From: an uncultured Eubacteriales bacterium
Lineage (GTDB): Bacteria > Bacillota > Clostridia > Oscillospirales > UBA644
Assembly (NCBI GenBank): GCA_905207625.1
Contig: CAJLLT010000006.1
Span: 1 to 64,000, forward strand
Direction: 5' to 3'
DNA length: 64,000 bases
The notes below the pieces were generated by a model, which was given only the letters and a program-made list of their open reading frames with translations, was not told where the DNA came from and did not search any database. Shown piece after piece: positions 33,210-42,508 of the stretch. Every line of letters begins with the position of its first letter. Position 1 is the first letter of the stretch. Both the position numbers and the translations under genes were made by a program.

Positions 33210-33860
33210 TCATGCAAAAAGCTTTTCCAGCAAAGACACAATCGGACTCACCACGGCGCTTCTGACTGCTTCCGCATTTCCGCTGCGCCAGAGCAGCACT
33301 ATAATCAGACAGCAAATGAAAAACGTGACTCCACGGTCTATGCCAAGCCACTTCTCCCTAAGTCTTCCGGACATGAGACAGGACAAAGCATCCCCTCCGG
33401 CAAGATTGGGAACAGGAAGGATATTGAAGACCGCTACCGCTCCGCAGGTTTTCGCCAGACAACCGAAAAAAATCGAAAAATACCCGAACAACTCGTTTCC
33501 GGAACTGTACAGCAATTCCCCCGCCCCATACCACAACCCGGCGGACACCGCGCCGGCGACAAGGCAGAAAAACGGACCCGCGAGCGATGAAAAAAAGCCC
33601 GAAGGTATTCCTTCGGAGTCCCGGCGGGGAGTAAGTCCGCAGTAACCGAAAAACGCCGTCACAGCCATACAGAATATATTCTTTCCGCAAAAAGCGGATC
33701 TCAACAGACTGTTTTCCGGACTCTTCCCGGTTGCGGCACGGAATCCGCACTCATACAGGAATACGGCGATTACCGCACATACGGCACAGACCGCCGACGT
33801 ATATATGAACTGACCTGCGGAACCGGGGTTTACCGATCCGGACAGATACCCGTAGATCAT
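33210..33860 (-). CDS. M50-like membrane protein lacking protease residues
   Basis: A 216-residue membrane protein with five to six helices and the layout of a small site-2 protease. Where HExxH is expected it reads YECGF, and where NxxPxPxLDGG is expected it reads NILPVPNLAGGDAL, so both zinc His and the third-ligand Asp are missing. It is therefore probably not a protease. I chose ATG 33860 with AAGGAAGG 5 bp upstream over the open frame to 33908. It is the first gene of the operon, directly before the intact M50 gene, so it may act as its partner or be a decayed duplicate that is still translated. Confidence 0.75.
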   Translation of the reverse strand: MIYGYLSGSVNPGSAGQFIYTSAVCAVCAVIAVFLYECGFRAATGKSPENSLLRSAFCGKNIFCMAVTAFFGYCGLTPRRDSEGIPSGFFSSLAGPFFCLVAGAVSAGLWYGAGELLYSSGNELFGYFSIFFGCLAKTCGAVAVFNILPVPNLAGGDALSCLMSGRLREKWLGIDRGVTFFICCLIIVLLWRSGNAEAVRSAVVSPIVSLLEKLFA

Positions 33861-33896
33861 CAGAGCCTTCCTTTTATTAGGTATATTTCTGCCTAT

Positions 33897-33925
33897 ATTA
33901 TACAACAATTATCGTTCTTTGTAAA
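33897..33925 (-). promoter_or_regulatory. Promoter of the M50-scpAB-ytfJ operon
   Basis: On the minus strand TTTACA (33925-33920), a 17-bp spacer and TATAAT (33902-33897) stand about 37 bp before the start codon at 33860. Confidence 0.8.
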
Positions 33926-33962
33926 GATATTTTAATTCCTGACACAAAAAAATTAAAAAATT

Positions 33963-34838
33963 ATGTTACACTTTTATCAGCACCGAACAAGGAAGGAAAA
34001 ATACCCGACGTTGACTGTTTTTTATATTGCCGTCGCCATTGCCGCGGTCATTGCGGCGGTTGCGTTCATATCCTGCCGCATAAGGGTGACGGAGACCCGG
34101 ATACGCTCTTCAAAACTGCCGGATGCCTTTGACGGATACAGGATAGTTCTCCTTACCGACCTTCATGACCGGTATTTTTCCGTAATTCCGGAAAAACTCC
34201 GGCAGCTGCATCCGGATGCGGTAATGCTCGGCGGTGACATCCATTCAAAAAGAAAACTTGACGGGGAATTCTTTAAATTCCTCACATCTCTTTGCGGAGA
34301 ATACGAGGTCTTTTTCGCAGAAGGAAACCACGACCTGACCCCCGACACTGCGGAGGATTACCGGGAATATACGGAAAAGATAAAAGCAACGGGAGTGCAC
34401 CTTCTCCGGTCAGACGAGGTCATTCTCCGCCGGGGGAAGGACTCCGTTTCCGTTTCGGGCACGGACTGGTACAGATGCGGCAACGAATACCCGATCCACA
34501 CTCCGGGACTTTTCAGCATAGACATACTGCACGATCCGGAATTCTTCGACCAGGTTCCCTCCCGTCCGGATCTGATGCTTTCGGGGCACGTCCACGGAGG
34601 CTTCGTAAGGATCCCCTTTGTAGGGGGGCTTATCCGTCCGGGGGCAGTTGAAAGTCTGAAAAAAGGCAACTTCAGCCGTATCTTTCTGCCTACGTACAGC
34701 GAAGGACTGTACTGCTCCGCAGACGGCTCATCCAGACTTTTTGTCTCGGTCGGCATGGGTTTTTCCGGACTTCCGTTCCGCCTCATTCCGCCGGAGATAG
34801 TCCTTATAATCCTTGAAAAAGCACCCGATTCACCCTAA
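33963..34838 (+). CDS. Membrane-anchored metallophosphoesterase
   Basis: A 291-residue calcineurin-like phosphoesterase of the YkuE/YaeI type. One N-terminal transmembrane helix (about residues 18-38) anchors it; the catalytic motifs follow in order: LLTDLHD (Asp-x-His), LGGDIHS, EGNHDLT and SGHVHGG. The substrate is unknown; family members act on phospholipid or nucleotide phosphates. The ATG at 33963 has no convincing ribosome binding site; a TTG at 34011 with GGAAGG upstream is an alternative that keeps the helix. It is divergent from the M50-scpAB operon. Confidence 0.88.
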   Translation: MLHFYQHRTRKEKYPTLTVFYIAVAIAAVIAAVAFISCRIRVTETRIRSSKLPDAFDGYRIVLLTDLHDRYFSVIPEKLRQLHPDAVMLGGDIHSKRKLDGEFFKFLTSLCGEYEVFFAEGNHDLTPDTAEDYREYTEKIKATGVHLLRSDEVILRRGKDSVSVSGTDWYRCGNEYPIHTPGLFSIDILHDPEFFDQVPSRPDLMLSGHVHGGFVRIPFVGGLIRPGAVESLKKGNFSRIFLPTYSEGLYCSADGSSRLFVSVGMGFSGLPFRLIPPEIVLIILEKAPDSP

Positions 34839-34875
34839 AGTTGCGTTTTTTTTTACAAAATATCTCATTTCAGTG

Positions 34876-34904
34876 TTGATTTTTTTCAAAAAGTATGCTA
34901 TAAT
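34876..34904 (+). promoter_or_regulatory. Promoter of secG
   Basis: TTGATT (34876-34881), 17-bp spacer and TATAAT (34899-34904), 41 bp before the start codon. Confidence 0.82.
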
Positions 34905-34944
34905 TAAAGAACATGAAAAAGATTCACTTTAACGGAGGTTCACC

Positions 34945-35187
34945 GTGAATACAATCACTTTGATATTGTCTATAGTCCTTCTCTGCTGTGCTGCGGCACT
35001 CATCGTCATAATCACCCTTCAGGGCGACAGATCTGCAAGTTCCTCTGCCGTTACCGGAGATTTCGGAAGTTACTATAATAAGAACAGGACTCAGACCAAG
35101 GAAATCATCCTCAAGAGAGCGACCGTTTGTCTCTCCATACTGTTCATGGTTATAGTCTGCATTGTAAACATTGTCGAGAGCCTCTGA
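34945..35187 (+). CDS. secG: Preprotein translocase subunit SecG
   Basis: An 80-residue membrane protein with two helices (residues 3-23 and 56-77) joined by a Ser/Gly-rich cytoplasmic loop, the normal SecG layout. It supports protein movement through SecYE. The N-terminal helix is followed by LQGDRSASSSAVTG where most SecGs have LQ..K..GLSGA. It has a good GGAGG site, its own promoter and two terminators behind it. The frequent downstream partners rnr and smpB are not here. Confidence 0.9.
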   Translation: MNTITLILSIVLLCCAAALIVIITLQGDRSASSSAVTGDFGSYYNKNRTQTKEIILKRATVCLSILFMVIVCIVNIVESL

Positions 35188-35206
35188 GCCTGAATTGAAG
35201 AAACCG

Positions 35207-35240
35207 AAGAGATCTTCCGGAAAGAAGATCTCTTTTTTGT
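35207..35240 (+). terminator. First terminator after secG
   Basis: AAGAGATCTTC (35207-35217) pairs with GAAGATCTCTT (35224-35234), followed by TTTTGTTTTT. Confidence 0.92.
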
Positions 35241-35282
35241 TTTTATGGCGGGGGAACCGGTACTGTTCCGGAGAAACCGCAC

Positions 35283-35320
35283 CTCCGTCCCGTACCTTCC
35301 GGACGGAGCTTTTCTTTTTT
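35283..35320 (+). terminator. Second terminator after secG
   Basis: CTCCGTCC (35283-35290) pairs with GGACGGAG (35301-35308), followed by CTTTTCTTTTTT. It lies just before the rhaB promoter and gives tandem termination. Confidence 0.8.
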
Positions 35321-35332
35321 ACCCGGAAAACC

Positions 35333-35361
35333 TTGACAAGTAAGGGGTAAAATGGTATAAT
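35333..35361 (+). promoter_or_regulatory. Perfect-consensus promoter of rhaB-pepV
   Basis: TTGACA (35333-35338), 17-bp spacer and TATAAT (35356-35361). No catabolite or rhamnose-regulator site is obvious, so expression may be constitutive. Confidence 0.9.
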
Positions 35362-35411
35362 TGACCCATAAAGACAAATACCCATACAGACGGAAAGGAC
35401 CGGTATAAAAA

Positions 35412-36875
35412 ATGAAAGTTCTTGCCTTTGATTTCGGTGCGTCCAGCGGCAGAGCCATACTCGGAATATATGAAAACGGAAAACTCAGCCTGGAGGAGAT
35501 TCATCGCTTCTCCAATGATCCGGTAATGGTCCACGGAACATTTTACTGGGATATACTGAGGCTGTTTTTTGAGATAAAACAGGGAATAACCAAATGTGTC
35601 GCCTCCGGAAACGCAGACATATCGAGCATCGCCATAGATACCTGGGGAGTTGACTTCGGACTTCTTGACGAAAACGGGAAGCTTCTTGAAAATCCGGTAA
35701 ATTACAGGGATATCAGAACAGACGGAATGGTTGAAAAAGTTCTTGAAAAAATTCCCTACGAAGAGCTGTATGCCCGCACGGGAATAGAAACAATGAAAAT
35801 AAATACTCTTTTTCAGCTCTACTCCCTGACGCTGAACCGTCCGGAACTTCTGAAAAGGGCTAAGACCCTTCTGTTTACCCCTGACCTTCTTGCCTATTTC
35901 CTTACCGGAAAGATCTCCGTTGAATACACCATAGCCTCCACCTCACAGATGCTCAATGCCGAAAAAAGGGATTGGGACAGGGAACTTCTTGCGAAACTCG
36001 GCATCGACGAATCCATTCTTCCGGAAATAGTCATGCCTGGGACAGTGAGAGGTACGATTCTGCCTGAAATAGCGGAGGAACTCGGAATAGGACCGGTAAA
36101 AATCATATCCGGAACCTCCCACGACACCGCCAGTGCCATAGTTGCGGCACCCATAAAGAAAGATGAAAAAAGCTGCTACATTTCCTGCGGCACATGGTCC
36201 CTTCTCGGTGCGGAGCTTGACCGCCCGCTGCTCAGCAGGGAAAGCTGCGAAGAAGCCTTTACAAACGAAGGCGGATACGGCGGTACCATAAGATTTCTGA
36301 AGAACATTTCCGGACTCTGGCTGCTGCAGGAGACACGCAGGCAATGGATCCGCGAGGGGGAAAACATCTCCTTTAAAGACATAGACAAAATGCTTGAAAC
36401 GGAGCTTTCGGCGGACGTTTACATTGACCCCGTCAGCGATGAATTTTCCGCTCCCGGAGATATGCCGGAACGGATAAACGCCTACCTGCGCCGCACCGGA
36501 CAAAGGCTGCCGAAGACAAAAGGGCAAACCGCTCTGTGTATTCTCGAAAGCCTTGCGCTCACTTACAGGGCATACATTGAATCCCTGGAAAAGATACTGG
36601 GATACAGTCTTGAGACCGTCCATATAATAGGGGGAGGAGTGAAGGATGAAAACCTTTGCCGCTTCACCGCCAATGCCACGGGAAAAACCGTTACGGCGGG
36701 ACCCGTGGAAGCCACTGCCATAGGAAATATCGCCGTCCAGCTTATTGCCGGCGGAGAAATAAAAGATGTGGAGCAGGCGCGCGGGCTTCTTGATGCGGTC
36801 AAGACATATAAACCGGAAAATACTGCGGAATGGAACAGAAAATACGAGGATTATCTCAGAGTAACGAGAGGTTGA
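35412..36875 (+). CDS. rhaB: Rhamnulokinase
   Basis: A 487-residue FGGY-family sugar kinase that phosphorylates L-rhamnulose at C1. It opens VLAFDFGASSGRAI (phosphate loop, with Gly-Ala-Ser-Ser typical of rhamnulokinase), has IAIDTWGVDFGLLD, SGTSHDTASAIVAAP with the catalytic Asp, and HIIGGGVKDENLCRFTANATG, which is diagnostic for RhaB. No other rhamnose gene (rhaA, rhaD) is nearby, so the rest of the pathway must lie elsewhere. The gene is followed 9 bp later by a dipeptidase gene, with which it may share a transcript although the functions are unrelated. Confidence 0.94.
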   Translation: MKVLAFDFGASSGRAILGIYENGKLSLEEIHRFSNDPVMVHGTFYWDILRLFFEIKQGITKCVASGNADISSIAIDTWGVDFGLLDENGKLLENPVNYRDIRTDGMVEKVLEKIPYEELYARTGIETMKINTLFQLYSLTLNRPELLKRAKTLLFTPDLLAYFLTGKISVEYTIASTSQMLNAEKRDWDRELLAKLGIDESILPEIVMPGTVRGTILPEIAEELGIGPVKIISGTSHDTASAIVAAPIKKDEKSCYISCGTWSLLGAELDRPLLSRESCEEAFTNEGGYGGTIRFLKNISGLWLLQETRRQWIREGENISFKDIDKMLETELSADVYIDPVSDEFSAPGDMPERINAYLRRTGQRLPKTKGQTALCILESLALTYRAYIESLEKILGYSLETVHIIGGGVKDENLCRFTANATGKTVTAGPVEATAIGNIAVQLIAGGEIKDVEQARGLLDAVKTYKPENTAEWNRKYEDYLRVTRG

Positions 36876-36884
36876 AATCTTTAT

Positions 36885-38297
36885 ATGTTCAGAGAATATC
36901 TTGAATCACAGAAATCGGCGATGTTTGCCGATCTTGAAAACATAATACGGATACCAAGTGTAAGCGAACCTTCGGACAGCGAAACTCTCCCTTACGGCAA
37001 GAACGTGAACGACGCGCTCCAGTACGCCGCCGATCTGGCCTCCGGCTGGGGATTTGAATCAAAAAATCTCGGCAGATGCTCCGAAATCAGGTTCGGAACG
37101 GGGAAAGGTCCGAAAATATATGTTGCCGGACACCTTGACGTGGTTCCCGCAGGTGACGGATGGTCAACCCCGCCCTTTGAGATGACGGAAAAAGACGGCA
37201 AACTGTACGGCAGGGGTGTCCTGGATGACAAAGGTCCCTCCGTGGCGGTGATGTATGCGCTGAAAGCCCTGAAAAATGCGGGAAAAATCCCTGATGCCGA
37301 CCTTCGGCTTATCCTTGGCGGTGAGGAAGAAAAAGGGATGTCCGACCTGAAATGGTATGTGGAGAAGTTCGGCAAGCCGGATTTCGGTCTGACCCCCGAC
37401 AGCAGTTTTCCCATAATCAACGCCGAACTCGGAGTTATTTTCGGATCATTTGAGTTTGAACATCCGGCAGTTTCGGGAAAGGTCAGAGTTGTCCGGCTTT
37501 CCGGCGGAAGGGCATTCAACTGCGTACCGGATAAATGCGAGGTTGTGCTGAAATGCGAGGATAAAGCTTCATTTTTCACCGTTATGGGAATTCTGGACCG
37601 GGAAATCAAAACCCTGAGAACCCCGACGGTAGATACATCCGGACTGACCGTCACCGTCCGCTGTACCGGAGTCTCCGCCCACGGATCGGTACCCCATAAA
37701 GGCAGAAGTGCAATAACGGACCTGACCGGTGTTACAGGAAAGATTCTTTCCGGAACGGGATCCGGAGATGCCTACATCGATTTTGTCAACCGCTACTATT
37801 CCGAAACGAACGGAAAAGAGATGGGCATATACTGCAAAGACGACCTTTCCGGGGAAATATCGGTCAACGGCGGTATGGCAAATTACGAAAACGGAAGGGC
37901 CAGCATAACCCTTGACAGCAGAGTGCCCATATCCGTGGATGTAGACAGGGTATGCGAAAAGATCGAAAATCTGGCAAAGGCAAACGGAGCGGAATTCATT
38001 CACGGAAAATCAGAGCCGGGCACCTGTATCCCCGAAACAAGCCCCTTTATTCAGTCCGTGGCACGAAGCTATGAAAAGGTCATGAAAAGTCCCGCGAGAT
38101 TTCTTTGTGAACGGGGAGTAACGTATGCGAAAGCCTTCGGCGGCAACGGAGCGGCATTCGGACCCATTGACGAAAGCGATCCCGAGCAGGGCGGAAAGTT
38201 ACATACCGCGGACGAATATATAGACAAAGAAAAGCTTTTTTCTTTGTCGGAACTGTACGCCGTAACACTGTGCGACCTGTGCTGCAAACAGGAATAA
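36885..38297 (+). CDS. pepV: PepV-type dipeptidase (M20 family)
   Basis: A 470-residue zinc aminopeptidase/dipeptidase. Zinc and catalytic residues are visible in [13 protein letters not shown] (His and Asp), [11 protein letters not shown] (bridging Asp), [11 protein letters not shown] (catalytic Glu and Glu ligand), [10 protein letters not shown] (Asp ligand) and near the C-terminus [12 protein letters not shown] (His ligand). The lid domain (about residues 190-390) is present, and length matches PepV. It acts in the cytoplasm on dipeptides. It begins 9 bp after rhaB. Confidence 0.93.
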   Translation: MFREYLESQKSAMFADLENIIRIPSVSEPSDSETLPYGKNVNDALQYAADLASGWGFESKNLGRCSEIRFGTGKGPKIYVAGHLDVVPAGDGWSTPPFEMTEKDGKLYGRGVLDDKGPSVAVMYALKALKNAGKIPDADLRLILGGEEEKGMSDLKWYVEKFGKPDFGLTPDSSFPIINAELGVIFGSFEFEHPAVSGKVRVVRLSGGRAFNCVPDKCEVVLKCEDKASFFTVMGILDREIKTLRTPTVDTSGLTVTVRCTGVSAHGSVPHKGRSAITDLTGVTGKILSGTGSGDAYIDFVNRYYSETNGKEMGIYCKDDLSGEISVNGGMANYENGRASITLDSRVPISVDVDRVCEKIENLAKANGAEFIHGKSEPGTCIPETSPFIQSVARSYEKVMKSPARFLCERGVTYAKAFGGNGAAFGPIDESDPEQGGKLHTADEYIDKEKLFSLSELYAVTLCDLCCKQE

Positions 38298-38344
38298 AAA
38301 GGTGAAATAATACGTTTTTTTCATAAATTATTCATTTTTCCCTA

Positions 38345-38373
38345 TTGAAAAAGGGCAACACATATGGTATAAT
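38345..38373 (+). promoter_or_regulatory. Promoter of rplS
   Basis: TTGAAA (38345-38350), 17-bp spacer and TATAAT (38368-38373). The roughly 85-nt leader that follows may hold autoregulatory structure for L19; I could not identify a named element. Confidence 0.85.
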
Positions 38374-38466
38374 TACCGTGTCGCTCTTTGATAAGACGAC
38401 GGGCGGTCCTCTGCTTTCTCGGTACGAACGTCCAAATTTACTGATATTATTCAGGAGGAACGAGAC

Positions 38467-38811
38467 ATGAGCAATAAGATTGCCGAATTTACCAAAGATC
38501 AGCTCAGAGCGGAAGCCCTGCCCTTCAACATCGGCGACACCGTAAGAGTGAACGTCAAGATCAAAGAAGGAACCCGTGAAAGAATTCAGGCTTACGAAGG
38601 CACTGTCATTGCAAAGAAGCATGGCGGCGTTTCCGAAACCGTCACCGTCCGCCGTGTCGCTTACGGCGTAGGCGTTGAAAGAACCTTTCCCGTAAACTCC
38701 CCCAACATTGCGGGAGTGGAAGTAATCCGCAAGGGTCACGTCCGTCGTGCGAAGCTGTATTATCTGCGTGACAGAGTCGGTAAGGCAGCAAAGGTCAAGG
38801 AGAAGTTTTAA
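38467..38811 (+). CDS. rplS: 50S ribosomal protein L19
   Basis: A 114-residue ribosomal protein that lies at the 30S-50S interface. [30 protein letters not shown] and [35 protein letters not shown] are the family's conserved segments, and length is normal. The start has a strong CAGGAGG site. In many genomes it follows rimM-trmD; here it has its own promoter and terminator. Confidence 0.97.
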   Translation: MSNKIAEFTKDQLRAEALPFNIGDTVRVNVKIKEGTRERIQAYEGTVIAKKHGGVSETVTVRRVAYGVGVERTFPVNSPNIAGVEVIRKGHVRRAKLYYLRDRVGKAAKVKEKF

Positions 38812-38867
38812 CAGAAACTTTTCCCTATTGCATATTGCGAATAATTGATGCCCACGGGCATCGCACT

Positions 38868-38913
38868 TGCGGTATTGTCCGAAATAAAAGGGCTAATACC
38901 GCATTTGTTTTAT
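38868..38913 (+). terminator. Terminator after rplS
   Basis: TGCGGTATT (38868-38876) pairs with AATACCGCA (38895-38903), followed by TTTGTTTTAT. A second small hairpin (GATGCCC/GGGCATC, about 38847-38862) lies just upstream. Confidence 0.82.
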
Positions 38914-38953
38914 ATGAGGAAAGGAGCTTTTTCCCACACGGAAAACGGAAGGT

Positions 38954-39718
38954 ATGGAAAACAAAGAAAAAATCGAGAATATATCGGGGACTTCGGCGGA
39001 TCAGTCCGCTGATGATACTCTTTCCGCACCGGCATCCGCCGGAAACTCTGAAGATATTTCCGGCAGGACACGATCCTCTGAAGAGGGAAACGTCCCTGAG
39101 CAGGAGGAATCTCCGGAAATCGCTCTGAGGAAAAAACTCCAGGCGAAGCCTCTGCTTTTCCCGGAAGAAAAAGATGACAAGAAAAAGTTTACCCCCCAGT
39201 TTTTTGAGATAGTGGATACGATCGTCTTTGCCATGGCGGCAGCGCTCCTTATCCTTACCCTTATTTTCCGCATCGGGTATGTTGACGGACCTTCCATGGT
39301 TCCGAATCTGAATAACGGAGAAAGATACGTCTTTTCCGGACTTTTCTACACTCCCAAGCAGGGGGATATCGTTATTTTCCAGCCGGACACCAAGTTCACC
39401 GGCGACAGCAAGCTCTGGGTGAAGCGTGTCATAGCCGTAGGCGGGCAGACCATAGATATTATTGACGGCTATGTCTATATTGACGGAGAAAAGCTTGATG
39501 AAAGCTATCTGAGTAAAGTCAACCTCGGTCATACCGAAAAGAAAAGCGCGCCGATAGAATACCCCTATACCATTCCCGAAGGGTATGTTTTCCTTATGGG
39601 CGATAACCGGATACTGTCCAAGGACTGCCGGGATATAGGCATAGTGGACAGCCGCAGGATACTGGGACGGCTTCTGATCCGGGTATACCCCTTCAATAAA
39701 TTCGGAACGGTAGACTGA
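38954..39718 (+). CDS. lepB: Signal peptidase I
   Basis: A 254-residue membrane serine protease that removes signal peptides. After an unusually long, Ser/Glu-rich, disordered cytoplasmic start (about 75 residues) comes one transmembrane helix (about 88-107). The catalytic Ser is in DGPSMVPNL, the general-base Lys in WVKRVIAVGG, and the last block is GYVFLMGDNRILSKDCRDIG. The ATG has GGAAGG 5 bp upstream. It opens a run of six closely spaced genes (lepB to 43186). Confidence 0.95.
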   Translation: MENKEKIENISGTSADQSADDTLSAPASAGNSEDISGRTRSSEEGNVPEQEESPEIALRKKLQAKPLLFPEEKDDKKKFTPQFFEIVDTIVFAMAAALLILTLIFRIGYVDGPSMVPNLNNGERYVFSGLFYTPKQGDIVIFQPDTKFTGDSKLWVKRVIAVGGQTIDIIDGYVYIDGEKLDESYLSKVNLGHTEKKSAPIEYPYTIPEGYVFLMGDNRILSKDCRDIGIVDSRRILGRLLIRVYPFNKFGTVD

Positions 39719-39720
39719 AG

Positions 39721-40581
39721 ATGAATATAAACTGGTACCCCGGGCATATGGCGAAAGCCAGACGGCTCATCGAAGAAAACCTGAAGACCGTTGATATGGC
39801 GGCGGAACTCGTGGACGCAAGGATCCCGTCCGCATCCAGAAATCCCGATATAGACCGTATCCTTGCGGGGTCTTCCAAACCCCGTATAGTCATACTCAAC
39901 AAAAGCGACCTTGCCGACCCGGCACAGAACCGGCGATGGGTTGAATACTATGAAAGTGCGGGGTGCAAAGCCCTTCTTTTCAACAGCAAAAACAAGGGCG
40001 GGAAGCCCGCATTTGTCAGTGCCGTAAAAGAAGCATATAAAGACAGGATAGAAAAGAATATAGCCAGGGGAATGGCCGGCAGACATATAAAAATAATGGT
40101 TCTCGGTATCCCGAACGTAGGGAAAAGCACCCTGATAAACAGTCTCTGCGGCGTGCAGGCTGCAAAAGCGGAGGATCGTCCCGGCGTGACCCGTACAAAA
40201 CAATGGGTCGGAGTGGGCGACGGGATCGATATGCTCGATATGCCAGGAATACTCTGGCCGAAACTGGATGACAGGGAAGCAGCCCTCCTCCTGGCACTCA
40301 CCGGAGCCATAAGGGACGAAATACTTGACACGGAAGGGCTTGCGGTAAAACTCATAGAAAAGCTCCGTGATACATACCCGAATATGCTGAAAGCAAGATA
40401 TAAAATCGACGGAGAATTGCCCGAGGACAATTTCGAGGCACTTCAGCTCATCGGCAAAAAGCGCGGTTTTCTAGTCAGCGGCGGCGAGATAAACACCGAG
40501 AGAGCTGCAACAGTACTTCTTGATGAATTCCGCGGATGTAAAATAGGAAAAATCACGCTAGAGCAGGCTCCGAGAGGCTGA
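39721..40581 (+). CDS. rbgA: Ribosome biogenesis GTPase RbgA/YlqF
   Basis: A 286-residue circularly permuted GTPase that helps late assembly of the 50S subunit. NWYPGHMAKARR is the family start. Motifs occur in the permuted order: G4 NKSDL, then G1 GIPNVGKST, G2-like PGVTR and G3 DMPGI. The C-terminal helical domain ends in the usual DEFRxGxxGxITLE pattern. The gene begins 2 bp after lepB and is followed 4 bp later by rnhB, the same order as in many Firmicutes. Confidence 0.95.
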   Translation: MNINWYPGHMAKARRLIEENLKTVDMAAELVDARIPSASRNPDIDRILAGSSKPRIVILNKSDLADPAQNRRWVEYYESAGCKALLFNSKNKGGKPAFVSAVKEAYKDRIEKNIARGMAGRHIKIMVLGIPNVGKSTLINSLCGVQAAKAEDRPGVTRTKQWVGVGDGIDMLDMPGILWPKLDDREAALLLALTGAIRDEILDTEGLAVKLIEKLRDTYPNMLKARYKIDGELPEDNFEALQLIGKKRGFLVSGGEINTERAATVLLDEFRGCKIGKITLEQAPRG

Positions 40582-40585
40582 TACC

Positions 40586-41227
40586 ATGAAAAAGACAAAA
40601 GATCCGGCGCTTATGTGGGCAATAGAAAATTCCCTGCGCACATCCCCGGAACAACTTTTCTGCGGCGTTGACGAAGCCGGAAGAGGCTGTCTTTGCGGTC
40701 CGGTGGTTGCCGGTGCCGTAATCCTCCCGGAAGGAATAGCCCTGGAGGGCGTCACGGATTCAAAAAAACTGACCCCGGCACAGAGAGACAGGGCTTTTGA
40801 TCTGATTGCGGAAAAAGCTGTCGCCTGGGCTGTGGGCTTCGCTTCCCCCAGGGAAATTGACGAGATCAATATCCTCAACGCGACATTCCTGGCAATGGAA
40901 AGGGCAGTCCGGCAGCTTTCCCCGGTCCCGGATATTATTCTTGTGGACGGGAACAGATCGCCGAAGATAGATATCAACACCGTATGCGTGGTTAAAGGGG
41001 ACTCAAAAAGTCTCAACATTGCCGCCGCATCCATTATGGCAAAGGTGTCAAGGGACAGATACATGTGCCGGCTTGCGGAGGAGTATCCCCAATACGACCT
41101 TCAGTCCCACAAGGGATATCCGACAAAGGAGCACTATACCCTGATCGGAAAACACGGAGTTGCGCCTTTTTACAGAAAAACATTTCTGAGGAACCTCGAT
41201 GAACACCTGCAACAGTTGCAGTCCTGA
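40586..41227 (+). CDS. rnhB: Ribonuclease HII
   Basis: A 213-residue nuclease that cuts the RNA strand of RNA-DNA hybrids and single ribonucleotides in DNA. FCGVDEAGRGCLCGPVVAGAVIL carries the first catalytic Asp and Glu, ILVDGNRSP the next Asp, and AASIMAKVSRDRYM the later conserved block. Length is normal. It starts 4 bp after rbgA, and its last 29 bp overlap the start of the yraN gene. Confidence 0.95.
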   Translation: MKKTKDPALMWAIENSLRTSPEQLFCGVDEAGRGCLCGPVVAGAVILPEGIALEGVTDSKKLTPAQRDRAFDLIAEKAVAWAVGFASPREIDEINILNATFLAMERAVRQLSPVPDIILVDGNRSPKIDINTVCVVKGDSKSLNIAAASIMAKVSRDRYMCRLAEEYPQYDLQSHKGYPTKEHYTLIGKHGVAPFYRKTFLRNLDEHLQQLQS

Positions 41228-41630
41228 AAGCTCACGGGACGTAGGTTCGGTTTTCGAAAACTATGTTGCACGGAGAATGAAAGAAAACGGCGCAGTCATT
41301 CTCGAAATGAACTATGCCGCAAGAAGAGGCGAAATAGACATTATTGCGCTTAAAGGCGGAACTGTCATTTTCGTGGAAGTGAAGTCGGAAAAGATTCTGG
41401 ATCCGGCGGACAAAATGCCGGAATGGCGTATTGACCGCAGGAAAGCGGAAGCTTTGTATACCGCCGCCAGGGCTTACACCATGAAGCTGAGGGCGGAAGG
41501 TATCGATCCGGAGGAGCTTAAATTCCGTTTCGATGCGGCCTCGGTCCTTTTCGACGACAGTTTAAGACCTGTTAAATTCAGATATTACGAGAATTTTTTG
41601 ATATTGAACAATGAAATTGCAATACTTTGA
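41199..41630 (+). CDS. yraN: UPF0102 (YraN) nuclease-fold protein
   Basis: A 143-residue protein with an endonuclease-like fold: Glu in FENYVARRMKENG, RRGEIDIIA and VFVEVKSE-type FVEVKSEK form the GEIDxxx...EVK pattern shared with restriction-like nucleases. Its role is not established; neighbours and fold suggest DNA processing. The ATG at 41199 lies inside rnhB (29-bp overlap) and has only a weak ribosome binding site. It overlaps the following M19 gene by 20 bp. Confidence 0.9.
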   Translation: MNTCNSCSPESSRDVGSVFENYVARRMKENGAVILEMNYAARRGEIDIIALKGGTVIFVEVKSEKILDPADKMPEWRIDRRKAEALYTAARAYTMKLRAEGIDPEELKFRFDAASVLFDDSLRPVKFRYYENFLILNNEIAIL

Positions 41631-42480
41631 CCTTCACTGCGATACCGCCACGAAGATGTATGCTGACGGAAGCAGTTTTCTTGAGCCGACCGGACATATA
41701 AATGCTCCGGCTCTTTCGGTTTTTGAGCATATGACCCAATTCTTTGCGGTTTTTATAAACGATGCAAACAGAAACCTCGGTATGGACTATTTCCGCGCGG
41801 TTACGGAGAATCTGAAGGAGGAAACGGATCAGATCCGGAATCTTACCCCTATGCTCTCCACCGAAGGAGGTAACGTCATCGAGGGGGATCCGGCAAATCT
41901 CGATCTTCTGGCGGAATACGGAGTAAAAATCTTCGGGTTCGTCTGGAACGGAAGAAATGCCCTCGCGACAGGTGCACTCTGCGACAATTCCGAAGGGCTG
42001 ACCGAAACAGGCAAAGATGCGGCAAAAAGGCTGGAAAAACTGGGAATATACCCGGATTGCTCCCATCTTTCGGACAGAGGTTTTTTTGACCTTGCGGACA
42101 CCTTTGCCGGGCCGATAATCGCAACCCATTCCAACGCGCGCTCCGTTTTTGACCATCCCCGGAATCTGACCGATGAACAGCTCCGGCTGATCTTTGAGCG
42201 CGGGGGACTGGTGGGACTGAACCTGTATCCGAACATAATAGGGGAATCTCCCTCGATCGAAGATCTGCTGCCCCATGCGCAGAAGATGCTCGACCTGGGA
42301 GGAGAAAACGGTCTGTGCCTCGGATGCGATCTGGACGGAGTATCCGCTCTGCCGTCGGGATTCAATGACGTTTCGGATATACCGGTGCTGTATGCCGTTC
42401 TGGAAAATGAGTTCGGCAAAACCCTGGCGGAGAAGATCGTCAGCGGAAATGCCTCCAGGTTTTTCGGGCAAAAGCAATAA
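41611..42480 (+). CDS. Membrane dipeptidase family (M19) protein
   Basis: A 289-residue zinc dipeptidase of the renal dipeptidase-like M19 family. Metal ligands are visible in FDLHCDTAT (His-x-Asp), STEGG (bridging Glu), DCSHLSDRGF (His) and IATHSNARSVFDHPRN (His); GCDLDGV has the last conserved Asp. Bacterial members act on dipeptides, sometimes with D-amino acids. It has no signal peptide, so is probably cytoplasmic. It overlaps yraN by 20 bp. Confidence 0.92.
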   Translation: MKLQYFDLHCDTATKMYADGSSFLEPTGHINAPALSVFEHMTQFFAVFINDANRNLGMDYFRAVTENLKEETDQIRNLTPMLSTEGGNVIEGDPANLDLLAEYGVKIFGFVWNGRNALATGALCDNSEGLTETGKDAAKRLEKLGIYPDCSHLSDRGFFDLADTFAGPIIATHSNARSVFDHPRNLTDEQLRLIFERGGLVGLNLYPNIIGESPSIEDLLPHAQKMLDLGGENGLCLGCDLDGVSALPSGFNDVSDIPVLYAVLENEFGKTLAEKIVSGNASRFFGQKQ

Positions 42481-42508
42481 CAAAAATAAACGAAAGGAGC
42501 GATGCAAC

